Positions 18,442-26,124 of a DNA stretch of 64,000 nt are shown here, piece by piece (the stretch's first letter is position 1; each line of letters opens with the position of its first letter). Source of the stretch: Ustilago trichophora (lineage: Eukaryota > Basidiomycota > Ustilaginomycetes > Ustilaginales > Ustilaginaceae); contig OOIN01000037.1 of the NCBI GenBank assembly GCA_900323505.1, positions 248,001 through 312,000 on the forward strand. Direction: 5' to 3'. Position numbers and translations under genes: made by a program. The notes beneath the pieces were generated by a model, which saw nothing but the letters and a program-made list of their open reading frames with translations, had not been told where the DNA came from and made no database searches.

Positions 18442-20277
18442 CTAGAACGGCAGCGACAGCGGCAGATTCGCAATCGGCAATCCACTCGCCCCGTTCATCC
18501 CATTCCTACCACTCCTCCTGAGACTTTCGCCCAACAGCGTCTCCGCCGACATCTTTTCCAGCTCCAACTTCTTCTGCTTCTCCTCGTCCAACATCAATGT
18601 AATCTCGTCCCTCACCTTGTTGACCCATTTCAGATACTCTTCGACCGCTTCTTTGGCTCCATCTTTGACGAGCTGATCCGTGTATTCCCAGGTATCGTCT
18701 TCGGGACCAAAACCTTTCCATCGCACGAGGCACTTGTTTTGGGTAGGGGTGATGGCTACGATGTGTGAGACTTCGTAGACTTCCTCGCTGCGATCGATGG
18801 GTGGCGGGCGTTCGTAGGATTCGGGCGGACGGGGGATGAGCCATTTTGCAGGGAGTGCGCCTGTGATGGAAGTGCTGCCAGGTGTAGGGGCAAAAGTCTT
18901 GACTTTGTCGGTGGTGGGTATGGAACCGTTGGATCGGATTCGTTCAAAGTCAAGCCCATCGACGCCATCTTGGTCGTCTTCCTGCTTTACACCTCGAGCG
19001 GGACTCGCAATCGCAGCTACAGAGGCAGCGCGAGGAGTAGAAGCACGTCCCCTTCGACCACGCTTCGAGGGACGGCCAAGATTCGTCGCCTCCATGCGCG
19101 TTTTCGCACGACGGTATTTGAACACCTCACAGAGCGTGTGTTCGATATCGACGACGTTGAGGCCCGGTTTGCGGGCGGGACACAAGTGAGGCACGTCGGT
19201 GATGCCGTACTTTGCCCAGTAGTAGTCTTGATTGTTTTGGATCCATCGCATAGCTTCGAGTTCGAATCCCGACACAAATTTGCCAAAGATGTCGACGAGG
19301 CAGTTGCGCGAACCTGGTCCGCAAGCGGCAAACTCTTCCTCGCTAAAGTCAAAGTGTTCGCAAAGGTTGAGGTCGAGCAAGAGTCTGTGAGCGAGAAGGA
19401 AGAGGAGAGGTCAACATATGCTCGGTTTGTTACTGAAGAGAGAAAGTGTTGAAAGGAAAGAGGCTTACTGCATGGCGAGGAAGGGCCCCAAGCTGGGGAA
19501 AGTGGTGAGCAGCGAATGGGCATCTCTCATATGGTGCATTTCCGCCAGTTTGCTCGGCAGCCCTGTCCTGATCATGAGCTGAATGAGCTTGAGTGTTGAC
19601 TGGAAGGGATACTGAGTCCTAAATTCTCTTGGCGCAGGGATGAAGTATGAGCTGCCATACACTGGGTTTCCTGCACCGATGTGAGGCATGAGAATGTTCT
19701 CGTACGCAGCTGGCGAGAAGGTGTTTAGCGTCGGCGGGCCACCGAGCGCAGATTTGATCACTTCGTACGTGCTGATGCGGGCAAAGGATCTGAAGAGAAA
19801 CACTCGGAAGCAGACCTCCTCGAGTTGCTGTGGACCTTCCTGCACAACCTGAGTGAGCACGTACTGTGTTAATCGGTCGAGAACTCTGTACACGTTGGCG
19901 AATTTGGTGGATCGCAAGACTGGATCGTCGGTCCATTCTTGTTGCGGTTTCCCTTGCTTTCGTTTGAGGAATACATCGTGACGGTCGTGTGCATAATGGA
20001 AAAAGGTTCGGAAGACGTCCTCGTTGAGGGGGAGGTGGAGGTTGGGGAGGAGGGTAACTTCGCCTGGTCGAGCCGTTGAGGCGGTGGCCGGTGGTGCGGG
20101 TGCCCCAGCCTCTTGGTAGGCGTCAGCACCAAGTCGAAGTCTCTTTGTCTCTTCTGGCTCCGAAAGAAGAGAATCGGAATCGAGAGGCGAGAGTGAGTGG
20201 CGGTCACGCTTGGAAGGTTCGGCAGTGGTCGTTGCAGTGCTCGCGACAGCAATGATGCCGCTTGATGAAGTCGCCAT
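18442..20277 (-). CDS. aGPT-PPlase / 5-hmdU DNA kinase helical-domain-like protein fused to a chromodomain
   Basis: Two exons, 20277-19469 and 19384-18442, encode 583 residues. The 84-nt intron has a GTAAGC donor and a CAG acceptor and restores the frame through ...LGPFLAMQ/LLLDLNLCEHF. Residues about 75-365 match the helical family named for 5-hmdU DNA kinase and alpha-glutamyl/putrescinyl-thymine pyrophosphorylase. Matching features are EWTDDPVLR (114-122), FANVYRVLDRLTQYV (126-140), GPFLAMQLLLDLN (264-276), GPGSR (292-296) and EHTLCEVFKYRR (351-362). In phages this superfamily acts in thymine hypermodification and has been compared with DNA glycosylases. A basic linker (about 370-400) is followed by a chromodomain at about 470-523 (VYEVSHIV, CLVRWKGFGPEDDTWE) with aromatic-cage positions Y473, W492 and F495 filled. 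A role on DNA at methylated chromatin is inference. The family call is from memory of its motifs, not a search. Confidence 0.85.
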
Positions 20278-20632
20278 GGTTGCCGACGAGGCTCGCTTGC
20301 TACGACTGAGCCCGAGTTAAAGCTTTCAACTTGCTGGCAAGCAGTACAGTATCAAGGCTAAGGATGAAGCAATTGGTGGTGCGGGAGAGAGAGAGAGAGA
20401 GAGGCAGCAGAGATCCATGCCGAATAATGCGTCGGGAGAGTGGGCTCGAAGCTCGAAGCTTGGAATTGGACCCTGTCGCGAAATGAAAATCAGCTCAATC
20501 AGCTCTCACTCTACTTCGGTCGTCTTCCGACTGTGTCAAGGTGCTAAACCTTGTTTTCTTTCTTTGTCACATCTGATCTTGATACCAGTTCCCACGCTCT
20601 TTCGGCTTGCCCGACTGCTGTGATCATACACA
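20278..20632. promoter_or_regulatory. Divergent promoter, chromodomain fusion / GGQ fusion
   Basis: 355 nt between outward-facing start codons, with a short GA repeat at 20387-20403 and one GTACAGTA element at 20343. No other element is recognised. Confidence 0.5.
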
Positions 20633-22076
20633 ATGCTGCGATTCGCATCGATAGCCACGTCCGCTATTCGTCGGACAGCGGTTGCATCGACCAGCAGCGC
20701 TTCACCGCTCTCTTGCCGTGTCACTCTCGACGCAGCGAGTCGAATGAATCGCCGCTTCAAGTCAACCTTGAAAGTCGTTCCAGCCTCGTCTTCGGCAGAA
20801 CGAGAAGTTCCCACGCCCATCCTCTTCCTCACCGCCTCCAAATGGACATCCTCTGCACCCGCAGCAGAAGCCTTTTCGGAATGGATAGAACACTTTTCAG
20901 ATCAAGGCTATCAATCGCTCCTCCTCGACCTTGACCCAGACCAACCGCTATCCTCCCTCAACGACTCTACACAGCTCATGGAGCTCTTTGAGAAAGATGC
21001 AATCGACACACTTCGCCAAGCAGGTCAAACTCCACCTTTCCCACCCATCATGATCTCCAAAGGTCCTGCATCGCTCGTCGCCCAGACTTACGTCTCTTCC
21101 CGTCCGCTCACGGCGCTACAGCTCATCGACCCGCCCATCAACAACCAGTACCTGCGCAAGGATCATCCTGAACTACTGCCAACAGAGCTGGCAGAGTTCG
21201 ATTTCGAGGCCACCTTTCCCGTAAGAGTGGTGTGGAGCCAGGCAGAGCTCCAGAGACAACAGGAAAAGAGTGTGCCCTGGTACGACGTGCACAGAATCGA
21301 ACACGAGAGGGAAGAAGAAGCAGATGAGAGCTTGGATCGATATACTTTTGTTACCGATAAAGACGGTGCAAAAGAGACGCAGGAATGGCTCGAGGCAGAA
21401 GTCGGTGTGTAAGTGTTTTTTCCAATGCTCTTCAAACTTGGCATCTGGCGCATGTTTTCTGACATTTCGATGTATCGGATCAACAACAGGTAGACTTGAA
21501 GACGGCACAACGGTAACAGCGGAAGACGATCTCGAGCTATGCGAGGATATCGACGAATTTGAAAGTGATAGTGACGAACAAGCCGAAGTAGATGCCTCAG
21601 CATCCTCTTCTATCTCATCATCGACGTCCACATCCGCGCCATCTCAAAAGGGTGACCTCGAGCTACCAGATTGGTTTACCGCTGGCACATACGCCCTGCA
21701 ACCCGGTTCTCGCAAATACCCATTGATTCTGGATGAGCGAGATCTTGCCGAGAAATTCATTCGCGGCTCAGGTCCCGGTGGTCAAGCCATCAACAAGCTC
21801 TCAACCAACGTCCAGCTCACACACATCCCCACCGGAACCAAGGTGACATGTCAAGAAACCAGATCGAGAGATCGCAATCGAGAGCTAGCTAGGCGGAGGA
21901 TGAGCCTGACGCTAGAAAAGCTGGTGCGGGGCGAAAGAGGGGGCAGTCGAATCGATAGGCAGATAGAAAAGGAGAGGAAAAGAAAGATGAACAAGAAGAA
22001 AAAGCAAAAGCGTAGACAGAAGGAGAAGGGGCAGCTGGTTCAAGAAGGGGCTTCTGAGGATGGCTCCACGTTGTAG
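20633..22076 (+). CDS. Mitochondrial GGQ translation-rescue factor (mtRF-R/Pth4-like) fused to a degenerate alpha/beta-hydrolase-like domain
   Basis: Two exons (20633-21408 and 21494-22076) give 452 residues. A tandem choice of sites (donor GTGTGT at 21405 with CAG/21490) gives the same length and changes one residue. The N-terminus is Arg/Ser/Ala-rich, like a mitochondrial presequence. Residues about 60-230 look like an alpha/beta-hydrolase-type fold (PILFLTASKW, YQSLLLDLDP, LTALQLIDPPI), but the nucleophile elbow reads SKGPA rather than GxSxG, so it is probably inactive. After an acidic Ser-rich linker comes a class I release-factor domain at about 320-395: ERDLAEKFIRGSGPGGQAIN with the GGQ, then TGTKVTCQETRSRDRNRELA. 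A strongly basic tail follows. This matches human MTRFR (C12orf65) and yeast Pth4, which rescue stalled mitoribosomes. There is no stop-codon-recognition domain. Confidence 0.85.
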
Positions 22077-22191
22077 TCTCATCAAATCGCAATGCTGAAT
22101 GGGCGACAGCTTAACGCATCCCAAGCAGACCGTGTTTGTGTGAGCGCAAGTGATTCTTTTGCATCTATGTAAATTCAACACATCAACATGC
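22077..22191. other. Convergent 3' region, GGQ fusion / SER1
   Basis: 115 nt between facing stop codons. No gene is seen; both polyadenylation sites are probably here or in the neighbouring coding ends. Confidence 0.5.
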
Positions 22192-23463
22192 TTAGACCTT
22201 TCCAGCCTTGACATCCTCCATGAAAGCCGTCATAACATCAGCCAGCTTCTGGGTCTGCTCCACAGTGACGGCATTGTACAGACTCGTCCTGATACCACCT
22301 ACGCTCCTGTGACCTTTGACCTGAACAATGTTGTTCTCGGCGCATCTCTTGACAAATGCCTCCTCGAGCGCCTCATCTGGCTTGTTCTCACCCGCTCTCG
22401 AGATGCGGAAGGTGACGTTCATTCTGCTCCTTGCCGAAGCCTGACGCACAGTGGGCAGGTATACGCCGTTGCTATTGTCGATCAAGCCGTAGATGACGCC
22501 TGCTTTGGTTTGCGATCGTTCGGTTGCGCCGGGGACGCCACCCTTGTTCTGCAGCAAGTCGTGGAAGACGAGGCCGGAGGCATAGATGGCAAACATGGGT
22601 GGAGTGTTGTACAGCGATCCATTGTCGAGCATGTTTTTGTAGACCAGTGTGGTGGGGATACGAGGACCGCCGTTGGGGACTCCGAGATCAGGGTCTACGA
22701 TGAGATCCTTGCGAACGATGGCAACGGTAGTTCCCGAGGGACCGACGTTCTTCTGGGCGCCAAAGAAGACGATGGCGTGGGCGGCTACGTCAATAGGGCG
22801 GGAGAGGATGTTGCTGGAGCAATCGGCAACGAGGGGGACGGTCTTGCGGTACTCGTCGGGCAGCTGGTCGATTGGGAATCCGGGGTGGGGGAACTCGACA
22901 CCGTCTACAGTCTCGTTGTCGCAGTAGTAGAGCATAGCAGGTTTGCTCTCGACGGGGCTCAACTTCCACTCGCTGATAGGCGGAATTGAGCCAAACTTGC
23001 CATTCGCACCTTCGACCTTGCGTGCGTCAATAGCGACGTTGGTAGTAGCTCCCAGACGAGCAGCCTCCTTGACCGCCTTGGCAGTCCAAGATCCAGTGAC
23101 GGCATAGTCACAGGGAGGACCCTTGTTGCCGTTGTTCTTGACGTAGTCTGGGTTTTGGACCGCGTGGGTGGCGAGAAGGTTGAGCGCGGTAGCCGAGAAC
23201 TGCTCTGTGCCACCGCCCTGAAGGAAGAGAACAGCGTGCGAGTCGGGAACGTTCAAAAGCGCTCGAAGGTCGGCTTCCGTCTTGTCCATGAGCTTCTGGA
23301 ACGTCTTGGATCGATGCGAGAGCTCGATCAGACCCATACCGGTGCCTTGAAAGTCGAGGATGCCCTGTGCAGCTTCGAGGAGCACCTCGGTGGGGAGAGA
23401 GCTGGGACCAGCACCGAGGTTGACGGTCTGATCGCGCTTCGAGGTGTCTAGTGTCTTGCTCAT
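22192..23463 (-). CDS. SER1: Phosphoserine aminotransferase
   Basis: Predicted 423-residue cytosolic PLP enzyme converting 3-phosphohydroxypyruvate and glutamate to phosphoserine and 2-oxoglutarate, the second step of serine biosynthesis. The N-terminus shows the class V signature NLGAGPSSLP, then GTGMGLIELSHRSKTF. The PLP-binding lysine is in FFGAQKNVGPSG at about residue 237, and the C-terminal half has NTPPMFAIYASGLVF and GHRSVGGIRTSLYNA, which bind substrate phosphate in the known family. The length is normal, slightly longer than yeast (395). The frame is open upstream to 23679, but the ATG at 23463 (MSKTLDTSKRDQ) fits the family start. It shares a 368-nt divergent promoter containing a long TTCC tract with MED7. 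Confidence 0.97.
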   Translation of the reverse strand: MSKTLDTSKRDQTVNLGAGPSSLPTEVLLEAAQGILDFQGTGMGLIELSHRSKTFQKLMDKTEADLRALLNVPDSHAVLFLQGGGTEQFSATALNLLATHAVQNPDYVKNNGNKGPPCDYAVTGSWTAKAVKEAARLGATTNVAIDARKVEGANGKFGSIPPISEWKLSPVESKPAMLYYCDNETVDGVEFPHPGFPIDQLPDEYRKTVPLVADCSSNILSRPIDVAAHAIVFFGAQKNVGPSGTTVAIVRKDLIVDPDLGVPNGGPRIPTTLVYKNMLDNGSLYNTPPMFAIYASGLVFHDLLQNKGGVPGATERSQTKAGVIYGLIDNSNGVYLPTVRQASARSRMNVTFRISRAGENKPDEALEEAFVKRCAENNIVQVKGHRSVGGIRTSLYNAVTVEQTQKLADVMTAFMEDVKAGKV

Positions 23464-23831
23464 GTTTTGAAGAGAAACTTGTTGCGTGGTGGAATGAGTG
23501 ATGGTGAAGATGTCGGTTGATGTGAATGCTTTTCTGTGGCCACAATTGAGCAAGTTGGGTGGCAGCCGGTCCGTGACTCGAAAGGGATTGTGCATATTTT
23601 GAGAAGCTTGCAGCGCGCGATAACAATGAATTTTCTTTTGAGATCGGATCTCGGGGATTCGGGGCGCACGGTCATGCAATTACACAGCAATACGATCAGA
23701 TTCCACCTTCCTTCCTTCCTTCCTTCCTTCCTTCCTTCCTTCCTTCCTTCCTTCCTTCCTTCCTTCCTTCCTTCCTTCCTTCCTTCTTCTTGCAATCAAT
23801 CTCTCACCTCAATCCACATACTGACGCAAAC
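23464..23831. promoter_or_regulatory. Divergent promoter, SER1 / MED7
   Basis: 368 nt between outward-facing start codons, dominated on the MED7 side by a TTCC microsatellite of about 80 nt. No GCN4-type TGACTC site is visible, although SER1 is an amino-acid biosynthetic gene. Confidence 0.55.
23706..23786 (+). repeat. TTCC tetranucleotide microsatellite
   Basis: About 20 tandem TTCC units forming a strictly pyrimidine/purine strand-asymmetric tract that ends about 45 nt before the MED7 ATG. Such tracts can form triplex DNA or exclude nucleosomes. Confidence 0.95.
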
Positions 23832-24849
23832 ATGAATGGAGACTACGAAGATTCCAATGCACAGCATCAAGAGGACTCAGGCGAAGTGGTCGCAGCCGGA
23901 CCATCCAACTCGAACCAGATCAGCACGTCGTTCTTCCCACCACCACCGCAGGTCTACAAAAAGTTCACGAAACGCAACCTGAGGTATCTCGAGATCCTCA
24001 ACTCTCACAAGCTGGCGGAAGGAGAAGCACCATGGGTAGAGCTATCACCATCACAGAGACTGGAGAGGCAAAATGCGATTCTTCGTCAGAGTGCTTCCAG
24101 CGCCAAGCGAGTCGAGCACGAGCAAGGGGAAGATGTCGATATGGCACCCGTTGGAGAAGAGGGCTCAGAAACGACATCACTGAAGCTACCGGATTTTGAT
24201 CTGAAGAAAGAACTTGAGCCACCAAACGTAGACTGGATTGAAGAGGATGGCGGCTACACGGTGTTTGGCCAACTATGGCCGATCCCAGATGTGACGCCGA
24301 CGTTGGAGCAACTAGGCATCCCGGTGCTGTATCCACTCGAAGGCACGGATCGCAAGCAGCTTCTGCTTACGTTACTGCAAACACTGCTGCAAACGTATCG
24401 CGAAATCACAGCAGACCTACTCAAACCAGCACAACCATACGACGTCTGGGTGCCTGCCGTACCTGATCCAAACCTCACCCCGGAACAGCAACAAGAGCAG
24501 ATGGCAACCAACCCCGGATTCTGGACCCAGTCCACGGAAGCCAAAGATCGGCTGAAACACATGCAGAATGTAGTGGTCAACATGCAATTCTTGATCAACG
24601 AGCTGAGACCAGTGCAGGCGAAAGAAACGCTCAAGCTGATCATGCAGATGCAGCTCGAGAGGCGGAAGCAGGAGACGCAATTGATCAAAGAGTAAGTAAG
24701 ATACAAAGTGTGTATGATAAGGGAGAGAGGCGACTCAAGAACTGACTTGGATTTTGTGTCATTTGCTGTGTTGCGACAGTCGATGTGCAAGCATGCGCTC
24801 GCGTGTACAGGAGCTCAAGAGCATGTTGGCCAGGCAGAGCGACAGCTGA
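23832..24849 (+). CDS. MED7: Mediator complex subunit 7
   Basis: Two exons, 23832-24691 and 24780-24849, encode 309 residues. The 88-nt intron (GTAAGT donor, CAG acceptor) splits an Asp codon, and the second exon supplies only the last 23 residues, ending LARQSDS. MED7 is part of the Mediator middle module, pairing with MED21 and MED31. The diagnostic start of the family, [16 protein letters not shown], is at about 35-50. A second conserved block ([20 protein letters not shown]) follows near 140, and [21 protein letters not shown] plus the C-terminal coiled coil (about 240-300, [20 protein letters not shown]) form the MED21-binding part. An acidic insert lies near 95-125. Confidence 0.94.
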
Positions 24850-25472
24850 TCGGCCGAAACTCACAAGGTTGCAGCTCAGCGACCTTATATACCCATACTC
24901 TTCTTAGAAAGTATCCCTCCAATAAAGACATTACCGAACCTTTTACACTGACACGACTGGCGTAGATGTGAGCGTCCAGATCAGCGGAATGGCTCGCATG
25001 GCCATCGGTGTTGACGAACTATTGAAATGAAGCTCACTTTTCAAGTAGTTAGATGATGATGCGGACGCATCGTCAGCATGGCTTTCGGCCGCCAGCTCTT
25101 ACAACAGCCAACTTTGGGCTGAGAATGCTGTTCGGTTAGGAAGCGTGATGCAAATCGGGTGGGACCGACGGACGAAGAGAAAGCTTAGGATTCAACAGCA
25201 TTTTATTAATGTTGATCACATGCAATCAATCTGCAGAAGAGGTGAATCATGCTTTGCCCTTGACGATCGTCATTCAGTTGGAAGCTCTGAGGAAGTCGAT
25301 AGCAAGCTACAGTACAGTACAGTGCCCAGGATGTAACCATGTTGAGCATAACCATGTTGAGCAAAAGAGTAGTGAGATTCGCGGGCGCAAGGCGTTGCGT
25401 GGCTGAGGCAGCCTTTGGACGACGACGAAGGGCGCGCTTTGCTTTGGCTTTGGGTGCGGAATCATGCGTACC

Positions 25473-25499
25473 TTTTATTTTTATTTTTATTTTTATTTT
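25473..25499 (+). repeat. TTTTA/ATTTTT pentamer-hexamer repeat
   Basis: Five short A-separated T runs in the promoter region of the SEL1-repeat gene. Confidence 0.85.
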
Positions 25500-25851
25500 G
25501 TGTCCTTTTCTTCTTTGGAAAGCAGGGATCAAGGGTCCATGCTACAGCCAAGAAAGAAAACTCAAAGTACAGTTAACTTAGTGACAACAAAAAATAAAGC
25601 TGAGACGGTGCACAAACACAGACACACGCGCACAAGATCGACCGACGCACAAACGCAGCACCACTGCGAAACGACCAGGGGCGAACCAAAGGATCGGATG
25701 CATTCCAGCTACCGTAGGATCCTTGGTCCTAAAAGTCAAGTCAAAAGTGTGATTTCAAGCAAAAGTTGCCATTTCATTTCATCACGATCCGCTCCTTTCC
25801 CACGCTGCCACAACATCTGCGGTGGGACCGAGCTCTTCACACGCCCACTCT

Positions 25852-25886
25852 TCATCATCATCATCATCGTCGTCGTCGTCGTCGTC
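25852..25886 (+). repeat. TCA/TCG trinucleotide repeat
   Basis: TCA units followed by TCG units, about 35 nt in total, in the promoter or leader of the SEL1-repeat gene. Confidence 0.9.
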
Positions 25887-26124
25887 AGATCACACGTATC
25901 AACACACACAAACACACACAAGATCAGCGTCAAAGGGGAGCGACTCACTTTCTCAACAACTTTACCAGCACGACGGGATGCGCGACCATTTCTAACTGCC
26001 ACCTATCGACCCGAGTCTCTACCGTCTACTAGTTACACGCACATTCAACACAACAGCCGACTCGACCAAGGTAATCCTCCAATCTGCTCAATCACTCCCT
26101 GTCAGCTCATCCTCGTCGTCCAAC

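Larger units (their letters stand above)
24850..26124. other. Intergenic DNA and promoter of the SEL1-repeat gene
   Basis: 1.27 kb with no convincing gene. It contains an imperfect hairpin at 25053-25074 (10-bp arms with one G:T), overlapping TACAGTAC elements at 25308-25320, TTTTA pentamer repeats at 25473-25499, and a TCA/TCG trinucleotide tract at 25852-25886. The region near 26040-26120 is the likely leader of the next gene. Confidence 0.55.

Noticed and set aside
19255..19285. GTTCGAATCCCG resembling a tRNA T-loop
   Set aside because: It lies inside the coding sequence of the chromodomain gene and no cloverleaf can be built.
21270..21500. Separate start for the GGQ domain as its own gene
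   Set aside because: The upstream extension of that frame overlaps the first exon out of frame and is not family-like; a canonical intron joins the two parts in frame.
22150..22989. 279-codon plus-strand frame over SER1
   Set aside because: Antisense shadow of the SER1 coding sequence.
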